Assembly (NCBI GenBank): GCA_963575645.1
Contig: OY754466.1
Location: forward strand, 42,502,001-42,566,000
Reading direction: 5' to 3'
DNA: 64,000 nt
DNA from: Xanthostigma xanthostigma
Taxonomy: Eukaryota > Arthropoda > Insecta > Raphidioptera > Raphidiidae
The notes below the pieces were generated by a model. The model saw only the letters and a list, made by a program, of their open reading frames with translations. It had not been told where the DNA came from and ran no database searches. Each line of letters begins with the position of its first letter. The first letter of the stretch is position 1. The position numbers and the translations under genes were made by a program. Below are positions 34,598 through 44,834 of the stretch, piece by piece.

Positions 34598-34844
34598 CAG
34601 GCCTGGGCAAATGGCAGCCCGCGGGCCGGATTCGGCCTGCAGCGCAATTTTGTCCTGCCCGCGAAGCATTTTAGAAAATGCGGACATAGAACGTGGGGAC
34701 CTTTTTTTTTTGCTCTTCAAATGCGGAAACAGAATGTGAGGACCTTTTTTTTTGTTCTGCAAATTTTTGGCCCGCGGTCAAATTTTCATCAGCTATTCAC
34801 TATTCAGCTATGTGGCCCGCCGATCAAAACATTTCCCACCCCTG
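34598..34844. mobile_element. Non-autonomous hAT-type element (247 bp)
   Basis: Flanked by ATCTTTAC (34590-34597) and ATCTATAC (34845-34852), a 7/8 TSD. Ends CAGGCCTGGGCAAATGG and, inward from the right, CAGGGGTGGGAAATG. Subterminal GCCCGCGGGCC and GGCCCGCGG words are repeated. The overlapping 105- and 62-codon ORFs are incidental. Confidence 0.88.
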
Positions 34845-34854
34845 ATCTATACTG

Positions 34855-35705
34855 ACACAATTACGTACTGAACAAGACATATCATGGTTCTTCTTCGATT
34901 TTTTCAATGGCGTGTGGCGCCTGGTCGAAGTAAAATGCCAATAACATAATATTTGAATTAATTGCAGTCCCGTGTAGACACGCATTTACTGATTGGCAAA
35001 CGCCATTTCAATGTCATTTGCACTTCATTAATGTCAATATCAACGAGAATACGTTGTATTTACAAACCTGTAAAATGTACTCTTAAGATCCGTGCTCAAG
35101 TGGAATTTGTTGATTCTTTTCATAACATTCCAGGTTCTAGTGCTCTCTGAATGCAAATCAAACTGTGTTATTATTATTTTAGCAATCAGAAACACTTTAC
35201 AACAAACAAACCAGTTTATCACACTATTTTATGGTCGGTTTCTGAAAGCACATATGCAAGCCATCGTTGCGGACATATTGCGAGCGCATTTTCTTACTTT
35301 AGATATTGTTTTGTAATAAAAATACAAAAATAGAAGCTCGTGGGACGCCTAGCAGATGTGAAACACAGTGTGTGTATATGCGTCAAGTATACAATAGTCG
35401 GATTGAAAGGCACACGCAGTACACAGCTCATACAAGCAATGCACTGTATAGGCTGTGTGCATGAAGCCTATTAGCGCCACTAGTGGGTAATAGAGAATTA
35501 TTGAACACACTTTTTATGGAAATCGCGACATGTTTCTATGGTGATAAGTCCAAAAATGTTAGTTGGCCATGATGTGTTAAAAAAAATGTAATAAGGAAAA
35601 CTGATGTTAATTCTATGTTTGTTTTAAATTCAGATTGTAAACCATTATATAAATATCATAACATAAAAGGTACGTGAGAATTATTTATTTATCAATTATG
35701 GCATA
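34855..35705. other. Spacer, overlapping spurious ORFs
   Basis: Four overlapping ORFs of 60-74 codons on both strands (34962-35333) share the same DNA; none has recognisable motifs. Confidence 0.35.
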
Positions 35706-35712
35706 CAATATA

Positions 35713-36283
35713 CAGTATGTAAACGCATAAGGTGCACACACAGGGAAATTAGCATTGGGAACAAATACTTGGATCAGAGTTAGCCATGACTGCATTAATT
35801 GTTATTTCTATTGAATTATCGTGGTAATCTTGAGGATTTCTGTTTTAATTTGATTTATTTTTATTTTACTTGGCTTTTTTAATAATAAAAAGCTCTTATA
35901 AATCATTATTTTAATTTTTTTGTACAAAAATAAAAGAAGAAACTCCATCTGTTTAGAAACATTTCATTCAAAAATTGTCTGACTGGTATGACGTATGCGC
36001 GTTGGTAAACCCAATGTCTGTAGGTACTAGGTACAACACGAATAAGAGGAGATATTTGATCTCGCACCATATTTAAGTATTTTTGGGAATTTAATGTCCC
36101 ATTAATAAAAAAAGTCCGATAATGTTGTAATCATTTGAATATTTTCTTCGCTAGTATACACATTCATTTTGCAAAAGAATATTATCTGTCAAATTGAAAA
36201 ACAACATTTCAAGTGTCACTCTGATCCAGTCATTTTTTCCCAATGTTAATTTCCCTATGTGCACCTTACGTGTTTACATACTG
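35713..36283. mobile_element. Tc1/mariner-like MITE with about 75-bp TIRs (571 bp)
   Basis: TA target duplications at 35711-35712 and 36284-36285. The left end CAGTATGTAAACGCATAAGG continues through CAGGGAAATTAGCATTGGGA; the right end is its inverse with few changes (TCCCAATGTTAATTTCCC ... GTTTACATACTG). The interior of about 420 bp has no transposase. TA target and CAGT start support the superfamily. Confidence 0.8.
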
Positions 36284-36320
36284 TATAAATAATTAATTTG
36301 TTTACACTGACAGCGGAACG

Positions 36321-36404
36321 TCAAATTATGACGCCAATGGTTTTTATTTCAGCGCAACAGCCCGGAACACAACAAGCATTTCCCGATCGCTTAGTTTTGC
36401 CCAT
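36321..36404 (-). CDS. THAP-like N-terminal fragment (27 codons)
   Basis: A minus-strand ORF from ATG at 36402-36404 reads MGKTKRSGNACCVPGCCAEI and stops 7 codons later. MG-x-T-K-x-SG with CCVPGC resembles the start of THAP zinc-finger domains (C-x2-4-C then a later C-x2-H). The rest of the domain is missing: no FHRFP or CxxH. The larger 142-codon frame ending at the same stop has a low-quality N-terminal part. Upstream (36470-36620 on this strand) is GC-rich, like a promoter or leader. Lies 40 bp from the MITE at 36283. Could be a broken host gene or a P-element-like relic. Confidence 0.35.
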   Translation of the reverse strand: MGKTKRSGNACCVPGCCAEIKTIGVII

Positions 36405-36409
36405 ATTTT

Positions 36410-37245
36410 CTTTGTAATTAAAAAACTTCAGTTTTAATAAACATTGCTCACTGACATACCGAAAATTTGAGTTTGAAGTTTCCCCTAGTGCTCGCAACAA
36501 ACGCTCGCATCGAAAAACTTGTAACTCCGCCTCCTTGCACATAGCCCATAACGCGCACCCACACACAAGGGAGTCGAGAGTGGTGGCGTAGAGGGGGCAT
36601 GCTGTCATGCCTTTTGGCATGGTATTACTGCTAAGGCACGCCAATAGCCGTTTTACATAAATAAAGCAACTGACTTCGAGGAATCCCGTGATTTCGGCAA
36701 TCCAATACATTTCTACTCTTCTCTTTTCTATGTTATACCACACGTGCACTTCTATAGTACTATTTTTCTCTGGTAGCTAGTCAAGTTCTAAACCGACGTA
36801 ATTGTAGAGATCTCTATCACAGACCGCGCATTTAAAGTCTGTTTCACTACTTGTCCGCTAGATGTACGATGGCTGCTATCGGAGCGTTTTGTTCCAACAT
36901 CTTTCTCTCTCTTACCATTTTCTCACCTTTTTTTACACACGTGGAAATATGTGAATTTATTTGACGTTGACAAGTCCCCGCCACGTGGTACAAAAGAGTT
37001 TTAATATACAGTGTGTTCTCAAAAAAATGAACGATAATAATCTGCCTAAATTCTGATTTATTCATGACTTATGCAAATAGTTTATACTTTTAATGCAGTT
37101 ACTTCTGTCTTCTGCTAGGACAGATACGTAGCTTCAGGACACGCTTCGTGAAGTTATCTTTCAGAGGACAAAAGTAGGTAGCTGCATTTAATTATTAAAA
37201 TGTATAAAAGTACTCTTTTACTGTCATGAAAAAATTAGAAAAAAA
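36410..37245. other. GC-richer leader-like stretch, then spacer
   Basis: 36480-36640 is GC-richer than the surroundings and lies upstream of the THAP-like ATG on the minus strand. The remaining sequence to 37245 is AT-rich and unrecognised. Confidence 0.3.
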
Positions 37246-37310
37246 AGACGGGTTGCACTCCGGGAGTGCCGGCGGAAGTAAAAACCTAGATGTACTTAAA
37301 CTAAATTTCG

Positions 37311-37569
37311 CTAGTAGCAATATAAGTTACATGCAGTGCAAAAAATTATAAGCTATAAGCTTTGACAAAACATTAAGAAATGTCGCTATGCATCCAGGTT
37401 TCGTAAAACTACACATTTATAAAATTACATGCAGCCAGTCACTGGATGTAATTTTTTAAATTTGTAGTTTTACGAAACCTGAGTACATGGCGACATCTCT
37501 TAAGGTTTTGTTAAAGCTTATAGCTTATAATTTTTTGCACTGCATGTAACTTATATTGCTACTGACATC
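37311..37569. repeat. Near-perfect hairpin, arms about 120 bp
   Basis: Arms 37311-37430 and 37446-37569 are inverted copies. Shared blocks include AGCAATATAAGTTACATGCA, GTGCAAAAAATTATAAGCT and GTTTCGTAAAACTAC. The centre CCAGTCACTGG is itself a small palindrome. Few mismatches. No ORF. Confidence 0.78.
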
Positions 37570-37601
37570 TAGCGACTTTAGTATATGTACTGCCGAAGCA
37601 A

Positions 37602-38567
37602 TAGAGATGTGTCGTTCACGGTGGACCCGTTCACTGTGAACGGGTCCAATAGTGAACGACTACGAACGAATCTGAATTCAGTTCTCAATCGGATCTGGTT
37701 CAGTCTGTGCGTCCATGGTTTAACATTTCTGTATTGCATATTTGTAGAATGTAGCGTACCAACTCCGACTGACCGACGAACGATGAACGAAATTGATATT
37801 TCAGATATTCAGATACACGTGAATATGCAACACAGCACAAGCCACACACAGTATATGAGTACACTCTGTACACACTATCGCCTGACGCTTATCTCTATCA
37901 ATGTTTTGATTGTTTGCAAATTGCAAACCATTGTCAAATGTTGATTCGATTTTTGAAAGATGCTTTGTTTAGGGCTATATAAATAAAGATAACCCAATAG
38001 TATTTTTTAACAATATAAGTATGAGTTGGAGACTGAATGTTTATATTTTCTAAATAATGAAACAAATTGAAAGCAAGCATTTTTTCATACTATAGGTAGA
38101 GTATAGATTGTTAATTATTTATACCTATTAAAGAAAGTGTCACAGATCATGTTTTTAAATTCTAATATGTGAATTTTTTTTTATTTTATATTCAATTGGA
38201 AATTTTAAGTTTTGAGTGTGTGTGTTTTTTTTATAAATGGCATTAACTTTACATCGAATTGAAAATTTTGAGTTGTGACATTTAATATAATATGTATCGT
38301 TATTATTAATAATAAATAAAGTATAAACCCGCGTTAAAATTAATAAAAAAAATACGATAATCATCAGTCGCCACATTTAGAAAACCGAATCACCGGATCC
38401 TGCAATATAGTAAGTACGTAAATGGATTCATGGAATTCGGTAGCACATATTCACATAGAGATCACGGAGCGACTGGATCACTTGATCCGTTCAATAAGAC
38501 CCGTTCATTACGCGAACGAGATCCGGTTGGAACGAATCTTCGTTATGACCCGGACCGCCCATCACTA
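37602..38567. mobile_element. Non-autonomous hAT-type element (966 bp), nested
   Basis: Perfect 8-bp TSD CGAAGCAA at 37594-37601 and 38568-38575. Ends TAGAGATGTGTCGTTCACGG and, inward from the right, TAGTGATGGGCGGTCCGGG. Near the left end GGACCCGTTCAC-TGTGAACGGGTCC forms a hairpin, and ACGAACGAATC/GAACGAATC words recur in both subterminal regions. The ORFs inside (119, 73, 68 and 61 codons) have no transposase motifs. Inserted within a family B copy. Confidence 0.92.
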
Positions 38568-38594
38568 CGAAGCAAGTACGGTAGACCGTCTCAA

Positions 38595-38645
38595 CAACTC
38601 GGCAGGGTCACGTGACCCTGACGCCTGACGCGTCAGATCTGACGC
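38595..38645. repeat. Cluster of short palindromes
   Basis: AGGGTCACGTGACCCT is a perfect 16-bp palindrome containing an E-box core (CACGTG), followed closely by CTGACGCGTCAG. The second overlaps the start of the conserved family B right region (TGACGCGAGTTTAAC). Could be part of the element's end or accidental. Confidence 0.4.
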
Positions 38646-38759
38646 GAGTTTAACAATTTTTACCCATTACAAAAAAAGTGTACAACGCCGCTAAAGAAGT
38701 TTTCACTTCAAAAATCTGATAGTGAAAGTGTGTTAGATTTTAGAATTAACTATTGTGTG

Positions 38760-38825
38760 TCCAACCAAAGAACGTCTGTGCCGAAAGGGGGTGAAAATTC
38801 GGGCGAAGCCGGACCGGGACACTAG
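38760..38825 (+). mobile_element. Helitron-like 3' end
   Basis: ATTCGGGCGAAGCCGGACC forms an imperfect hairpin, then GGGACA and CTAG (38822-38825) before T. Matches the 3' end type at 2982. No 5' end found; fragment. Confidence 0.5.
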
Positions 38826-39222
38826 TTTCATATAAAATAAACTTGGCTCCACTAATTATTTGAAGTCAAAGTGAAGAACTTAAAATTCACGCAGAAGTAA
38901 AAATTGCACCCAGTAAAATGTAAGCACGCGTGAAAGCTCAATGTTCCTTTAAATTTTAAAACCAATTTAATGTTTTTTTTTTAACATCTAGAAAACGTAG
39001 CATCTATTGTCATTTGTCAGTATGAGACTATATAAACATGCCTAGACTTTCACTCATTATTTAAATATTTGTATAAAAGAAACCAGTCATGGGGCGTGAT
39101 CTGTTTTTATAAACATTCCACGAGACACAATCCCGTTTTATCAACGAACTTCACTGAAATAATTATTACTATTAGTATACAATTACTACTGTAAAAGAAT
39201 CAGTTCATTTATTTAAAAAACT

Positions 39223-39315
39223 ATGTCCACCGTGGGCACAACTGTTTCCACCGTGGACATAACTGTGCCAATCGTGGACATGACTGTATCCATCACAAAA
39301 CTGTATCAAGTGTAG
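39223..39315 (+). other. 21-bp tandem repeat with an in-frame 30-codon small ORF
   Basis: Units begin ACTATGTCCACCGTGGGCAC, ACTGTTTCCACCGTGGACAT, ACTGTGCCAATCGTGGACAT and ACTGTATCC..., spaced 21 bp then degenerating to 17 bp. Because 21 is a multiple of three, the ATG at 39223 opens a small frame reading MSTVGTTVSTVDITVPIVD and on to TAG, that is, a TVSTVDI heptad. Most likely a short minisatellite; translation is unproven. Confidence 0.5.
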
Positions 39316-39483
39316 ACATAAGAAAGTAAGATTTCGATTCCGTCATGAATAGGTACTATTTTTTTTTTTCAAACAGAGGGCCAGCGCTATTTTTTGCCGC
39401 AATGTACCTAGGTACAAAATGAGCGTTCGACACTCTTTATTCGCCGCCACAAAAATGATAGCTCACGGTTGTGAGAGCTATTA

Positions 39484-39809
39484 GACGACGTTCACAAAAT
39501 TACGTGAGCTAAATTTGACCCCCCATCCCCTCTTTTAAGATGCCGTGAGATTTTGCTCCCCCCCCCAAATCTCTCGTGAGATTTTACAAAATGAGTATTT
39601 TTAATGTAAATATGTAAATCTGCGCTTGATTGCGTTCGATTTATTTAAAAAACATTTACTTAATTTCTTGCAATTTACAGTTTTTAGCGGAAAAAAATTA
39701 CGTTATGTTTTCCGAGACCCTCCCCTATCCCCCACGTGAGATTCGGTGAGGATCGGCTCGATCCCTCCCCCCCTTCACGCCTCACGTAATTAAATTTGTG
39801 AACGCCCCC
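39484..39809. mobile_element. PIF/Harbinger-like MITE, copy 1 (326 bp)
   Basis: TTA on both sides (39481-39483 and 39810-39812) could be the 3-bp TWA target of PIF/Harbinger elements. Ends GACGACGTTCACAAAATTAC and, inward from the right, GGGGGCGTTCACAAATTTAA. Subterminal CACGTGAGATT and TCTCGTGAGATT words recur. The same family occurs at 45949-46312. Superfamily assignment rests on a 3-bp repeat, hence moderate. Confidence 0.55.
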
Positions 39810-39814
39810 TTAGA

Positions 39815-41465
39815 ACAAAAACAAAAAACATTATACCGCCCTAGGAATGTATCTTTGACATGCGATCTTTGCGCCATCTCGTGTTTGATTTTTTAATATC
39901 TGGTTCAGTCAAAACTTTACAAACACATGGAAACCAGCTTTATTCTTAACCATAAGAAATATTTACGCTCAATGTCAGTAAAAAACTACATAAATGATAT
40001 ACATATTTTATTTCAAGATTTTTTAAATCTTATTTTTGTTAACAAAATAACAATTATGATATTTTTCATGTATTTAATAATGATTATACAGACGTAAAAT
40101 AAAATGCAATTACCCTTGACGACGTACTACTGCAATTCATTTTTTTTCTCTAATTCATAAAAAAATCCAGGAAAACGGTGGAATTGTTTTTAGTTGGTGT
40201 ATTATTACAATCAACAACACAGCACTTCCGATTTGATAGCATTATTTTTATTTTATTCAACAATTGGTTCTGGTTCTGGTTTTGACTGAACCAGAATTAA
40301 AAAAAAAAAAACACGAGGGGCCGCAAAGGTCGCGTGTCAAAACATACTTTCTAGCGTATCCATTTTACCTTAGAACTATATCTATCAAAAAAAGATATAA
40401 ACTAATATCGGCAATCGGCCTACCGGCCTCGGCGGGCCCCGGCCTACCAAAATAGCTGTGGGCCCTTCCGCCCCTGCCGCTATAACCTCGTATAAATAAT
40501 AACATTACCATACTTAAAACTTGGGATGGTCGTGTTTAATATTATGGAAAAACCGGAAAAACACGAATGACTATATCGACTTTAGTATGCATTACAATAT
40601 GTTTATTAATATTCTAACGGTTTTACCAACGCAGATTTGTTGCTAAATAAAGTATAAATAATAATAATAATTAATTAATATACAACTCATGTTGCTTATG
40701 ACTAATGCAAACGTAACCCATTCATTACTTCCCAATTTCCTCAGAAGTCAAGTTACTGAAAACACGAAATGCAAATATCCAGCTTTGAAATAGTTTTACA
40801 AGGGATCTCACGGCACTCGTGAGCTAATTTATTATACCGCGTGTCCCATTTTAAGCGGGCCATCTTTATATCTCAGAATTTTGCAGATTTAGCTCGCGAA
40901 TTATTATGTTGCATTTTATACCAGTTTTTTAAAAAAATTGAAATCGACATTAACTTGACATCAATTCAACCTGGATTAAATCCGATTTGCTCCCGGGAAA
41001 AAACGCGGTGATCTTTTAAAGACCAAAGTTTGTCGCATATTTTTTATAGCTTTTAAAATTGGTTAAACACGACGTTTTTTCGACTTGATATACATTTTTT
41101 ACCAATGCTCAGACGCGTCCACTAAAATAGCGTGATTTTTTAAAAGACCATAGAAATAAGCTATCGAATGGTAAAAATCGCATTTTAAAGGTATTTCGTT
41201 TTCTTAAAGTATTCCTAGAGTCTAGACTCGGTTAATGATTTTAAAATTTCTATAATAATTTGACAAAAAATTCAGATAAACAACAAAGGATTAACCGGGT
41301 GCATACTGCATAAGTCAAACACATAAATGAGTGCATTTTCATGTTTTGTCTGAAACTTATCTAATAAAGACGTGACACATGGTTAAAACGTCGGCTGAGA
41401 GCGGTTAAAAGTAGGTACTTTCAACTATAGGCAAGTAAAAATTTAAGTACACTTCGTGATTCGTA
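39815..41465. other. Spacer with possible element remnants
   Basis: A GC-rich patch at 40310-40490 (GAGGGGCCGCAAAGG ... CTTCCGCCCCTGCCGC) has weakly inverted ends and could be a decayed hAT MITE, but no TSD was found. A GTTCTGGTTCTGG run at 40265 faces AACCAGAA, forming a small hairpin. Nothing else recognised. Confidence 0.3.
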
Positions 41466-41563
41466 CTTACTACCATATTTTTCGGACTATAAGACGCACC
41501 TCAAATATTTTATATAAGATGATTTTTAGAAAAATATATTTTATTGTTACTTTCAGATCGTAA

Positions 41564-41895
41564 TTTTTATTTAGAGACGATTTATTGAATATTATATCAT
41601 TCAATAAACTACCATATTCGGTTCGCAATTTGCAAATCAAAAAATTTAAAAAAACAATTAAGGTCTATTTGACAAATGAGGCATTTTATTCTGTCGACGA
41701 ATTTTTAACTGCAGCAGATGTCAAGGTGAGCTAAAAAGTTGTAATTTTATTGTATGTATTAAATTTCTGTTTTTAAACAATGACGAGTTTTTACCACTAT
41801 ATGGGCAAAACTAATTATGTATCTTTCTGTATCTGACGCTATAATATTCCGATGGAATTTTAAATAAAGAAATTATTATTATTATTATTGAAAAA
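41564..41895 (+). mobile_element. 5'-truncated LINE inserted in the TIR element
   Basis: Contains the last codons of a LINE ORF2 (41597-41734), a 3' untranslated region, and a 3' tail AATAAAGAAATTATTATTAT. The (ATT)n tail and truncation mark a target-primed insertion. The left boundary is approximate because no TSD could be fixed. Confidence 0.6.
41597..41734 (+). pseudogene. LINE ORF2 C-terminal tail (45 codons)
   Basis: Reads SFNKLPYSVRNLQIKKFKKT then a segment ending NEAFYSVDEFLTAADVKVS and TAA (41732-41734). FNKLP followed by a Lys-rich helix and AFYSVDEFL is the characteristic C-terminus of CR1/Jockey-like reverse transcriptases. Too short to be functional; the reverse-transcriptase core is absent. 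Confidence 0.75.
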
Positions 41896-42074
41896 TACCT
41901 TCAGACCATAAGACGCACCCAAAATTTGAGTCCATTTTTCTATGTAAAAAGGTGCGTCTTATAGTCCGAAAAATACGGTAATCAAAATTTTACAAAAACT
42001 GAAGAAAACAAAAATGATCACGTAAATAATAAAGTGTTAGTGAGTTTTAAAAAACAAATAGGTACATCACGTTT

Positions 42075-42266
42075 CTATAAACTAAAAAATGCAAATTAAT
42101 TTGAAAACAAAATTAGCTTTATTATAAAAAGCGTGGGGTGCTTGATATTAGTAAGTCATAAAATTTTCATTACTAGCTATTTGTAAAAGTAGAGCCATTA
42201 TGAAAATTTAATTTTATATTAAAGCTAATTGTGTTGTCATATTATGTTGCATTGTTTAGTCTTATA
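42075..42266. mobile_element. MITE with long inverted ends, copy 2
   Basis: Same ends as 3286-3512 (AAAAAATGCAAATTAATTTG on the left), with the central segment GGGGTGCTTGATATTAG inverted relative to copy 1. Shares AGAGCCATTATGAAAATTTA with copy 1 in reverse. The right end is more diverged. Confidence 0.6.
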
Positions 42267-42269
42267 GAA

Positions 42270-43215
42270 TTTATATAAATTATAAGATCAAAAAGTAACA
42301 GCTCTTTAAAGCTAGGACAGACAAAAGGGCGGGTCATAGCGTAAGTTTAGTGATAGGGTTCCGCACGAAACCTTAACGAACAGACACAAGAAAACGAGTT
42401 AAAATCAAGTTTCTTTAAAAAAAAAAAAAACATGTCAGATTACAACGATTCATCTTTTTCTGCCGAGGGCCACAATAAATTGAATTTCATTTCTTAGATT
42501 AAACGCTCTATAATCTATATGAAGAACGAAAACATTCGCGAAACAATTCATAATATAATAAGCGTCAGTTATAGATGGCATTCTTAACTTAATTCAAAGC
42601 CTTTCCATAAGGAATTTAGCAAATGATTGCACTTGAATTAAAGTTTTGAGCACCTTTACTACAAAAAGAATTGAAGAGTTGGGTGCAAAAAGGGCGTAAG
42701 TGATATAGAGGCACTATAATTGCACCCATTGACATTTTAGAATTTTAAATTCTCTACCATAAAATCTTTGAAGTCAAAAATCATCCAGCAATTTTATAAC
42801 CTTTCAAAAATCATGTATTACTCAAAACATTTTCTCAGTGAAGCATTTTTATACTGTTATTAAAGTCATCTTGAATGGTGTGATTTTTACATCAGGAAAG
42901 ACATCGGTAAAGTAGAGAGCCACTTGAAACTTTCGACGACTGCTTATTATTGGCAAAGAATCAAGTTCAAGTGCTTCAAACAGTGCCAACGACTGGCACA
43001 AATAAAAACAACTGAATGCGTGTCCTCGACTGATGACTGCCTTCAAGTAGAAGAATGCAAAGAACTCAGTTTGAGATGCAACAGCAAGAGTGAAACAACC
43101 CAACAATTTATAAACAATCCCATATTTTGGATGAATTGGTAAAAATTTAAGGTGACTAACAGCCACGATTATACGGAGCTTAGCACTCAATTCAAACGTT
43201 TAATTTATTTATTCA
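42270..43215. other. Spacer with an ambiguous GC-richer segment
   Basis: 42910-43140 is open on both strands (72 codons plus, 113 codons minus). The plus frame MKLSTTAYYWQRIKFKCFKQ is Cys/Lys-rich and might be a decayed transposase piece, since a hAT-like end follows at 43222. I cannot support a family, so no CDS is called. Confidence 0.25.
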
Positions 43216-43221
43216 TCTGTA

Positions 43222-43290
43222 CCAGTGATGTCAAAGATACGACCCGCAAGCCGCATCCAGCTCTCATCAAGCTATCTCAATACGCGACCA
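43222..43290 (+). mobile_element. hAT-like left-end fragment
   Basis: CAGTGATGTCAAAGATACGA followed by CCCGCAAGCCGCATCCAGC resembles a hAT end with GGCCCGC-type subterminal words (compare 34598 and 18012). No matching right end was found, so this is a truncated piece. Confidence 0.35.
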
Positions 43291-43591
43291 GAATCTATCC
43301 AGTAAGGATTTTAGATACCTGACATCAATAAGCTTATTGGATCCTCAAGCTCAAGATAATTTAGCCTTTTTATTACATTTATATGAAAATTGATTTAAAC
43401 TAAATAAAGATTTTAATTTAGTATGTGTTTTACTTTATAATTTACAGTATGGCCCGCTAACACACCCTAAATCCTATAAATGGTCCTTTAGAAAAATCAG
43501 TCAGAAACGGTAATTCTCGTACCGGCCATCTTGTTGAGGTTTTCCATGGTTTCCCTCAACAATTCCAGATAAATATCGAGATGGTTCCTTT

Positions 43592-43873
43592 TTGGTTTTT
43601 TGCAATTTATTATATTATGTAAAAAAGAATATAAATAACCATGCCTTTTTGAACAGCTTTCATGCCTATAACACCAGAAGTACTAACGTGATAAGTATTC
43701 CAGCACACAAATTAGCTGTGACTGACAGATACAACAAAGGGCTGCAATGGTTCAATTTATTGCCAGCAAAAATTACAAACTTAGACTATAAATTGTTCAA
43801 AAAGTCAATTAAAAACATTTTATTAATTGCTTGTTTATATAACACTAATGATTTTGTAAACATAACCATTTAA
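43592..43873 (+). pseudogene. LINE ORF2 C-terminal fragment
   Basis: Frame entered at a non-ATG codon near 43592; meaningful similarity starts at residue about 20. FHAYNTRSTNVISIPAHKLA, then RYNKGLQWFNLLPAKI, then YKLFKKSIKNILL match the C-terminal pattern of Jockey/CR1-like LINEs (YNTR ... F N LP ... FK). Ends at TAA. Everything upstream is missing. Confidence 0.7.
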
Positions 43874-43960
43874 TTGTACAAATTGTCTTTTATTAACTCA
43901 TTGTATATTTTGTATATGACAGTCAACCTTATATGTTGAATAATAAATCTAATCTAATCT
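43874..43960 (+). repeat. LINE 3' UTR and TAATC tail
   Basis: A short 3' region ends AATAATAAATCTAATCTAATC, a tandem pentamer-like tail of the sort left by some LINEs. It directly follows the ORF2 stop, supporting a single 5'-truncated insertion from about 43590 to 43960. Confidence 0.65.
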
Positions 43961-44520
43961 ATTCAAGGCCATGGCCGATTACCTGTCAAACTCCTATGCT
44001 CAAAATTTGCCTACCTTATCCTAATTTTCTAAAAATTCCTTCATTCGCCCATTGCTATTAATTAAGTTGAAGTTTTAAAATTGTAGAAAATAACGGAAAG
44101 TGTGGTAGAAAAAAAAATAGTAATGGTGCGAATGGCGTATGTTATGACAAAGTCGAGGCACGGACGTTAAATGCATTATTATTATTATTATTGTAATGAT
44201 GAGTCACTCCTTAAATTCTGGTTACAGACTATAGGTGAATCAGAAAAAGTTAACAGATCGCGCAAAAAAGTCAACCCCCGATGTGATTTTCACGAGTCAA
44301 CTATTTTATTATTTGAGGCGTCCGCAGAAAGTGGAAATTAAGATAGCACAATCCGTTTGATAAACAATTCACCGGGGAGACGTAAAAACACGCGCACCCT
44401 CCGAGTTTAGGTCCGTTAGCAAAGATTATGCGTACATGGAACAGGGAGTGGGATATGAAGAATTTACGGTACCGTGCAAAATAATATTTTCGGCATAAAC
44501 GTCGACAAGCAAATCTATAC
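43961..44520. other. Spacer, nothing recognised
   Basis: A short (ATT)n tract at about 44178-44193; no ORF or element ends seen. Confidence 0.35.
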
Positions 44521-44521
44521 T

Positions 44522-44831
44522 TCTATACTAATATATAAAGCTGAAGAGTTTGTTTGTTTGAACGCGCTAATCTCAGGAGCTACTGGTTCAAATTGAACAA
44601 TTTTTTTTTGTTGGATAGCCCATTTATCGAGGAAGGCTATGGGCTATATAATAATATCACGCTACGACTAATAGGAGCGAAGCATCAATGAAAAATGTAA
44701 GTCAAAATGTGTCGTTCCGACAAAAACTTTTGAACGGTAACTCCGATCATCATGAAATTTGAAGACAACATTCATCTCGGTAAACTAAGATGAATGTGGG
44801 TACTCATGTCTCTCCCCCCCCATTCATTCTT
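44522..44831 (+). mobile_element. Helitron-like element, 3'-truncated
   Basis: Starts TCTATACTAATATATAAAGC and follows the 10697-11018 copy through CATTCATCTCGGTAAACTAA and ATGTCTCTCCC. It is lost after CATTCATTC, so the hairpin and CTAG end are missing. The 5' flank is T rather than A. Confidence 0.75.
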
Positions 44832-44834
44832 TTT

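Larger units (their letters stand above)
37249..38709 (+). mobile_element. Repeat family B, large copy enclosing a hairpin and a hAT element
   Basis: The left end GACGGGTTGCACTCCGGGAG, with the perfect hairpin sequence GCACTCCGGGAGTGC, is shared with 52617 and 56164. The right end TGACGCGAGTTTAAC ... GTGTACAACGCCGCTAAAG with AAGTTTTCACTTC is also shared. The short copies are about 250-265 bp; this one is 1.46 kb, of which 966 bp is the hAT element 37602-38567. The remaining interior differs from the short copies and includes the hairpin at 37311-37569. GAAGTGAAAAC near the left and GTTTTCACTTC at the right form an inverted repeat in the short copies. Confidence 0.6.
41473..41978. mobile_element. 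TA-flanked TIR element interrupted by a LINE
   Basis: TA at 41471-41472 and 41979-41980. Ends CCATATTTTTCGGACTATAA and, inward from the right, CCGTATTTTTCGGACTATAA, with GACGCACC following on both sides. A second AGACCATAAGACGCACCC lies at about 41905. The conserved CCGTATTTTTCGGACTATAA end is one I recall from animal DNA transposons; TA flanks suggest Tc1/mariner. A LINE 3' fragment fills most of the interior. Confidence 0.65.

Noticed and set aside
36405-36749. N-terminal 115 codons of the 142-codon minus-strand ORF
   Set aside because: They look like translated leader or spacer DNA; only the last 27 codons have THAP-like features, and these have their own ATG.
42849-43190. 113-codon minus ORF and 72-codon plus ORF over the same DNA as a transposase piece
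   Set aside because: Both strands are open, neither has a signature motif, and only a nearby hAT-like end hints at an element.
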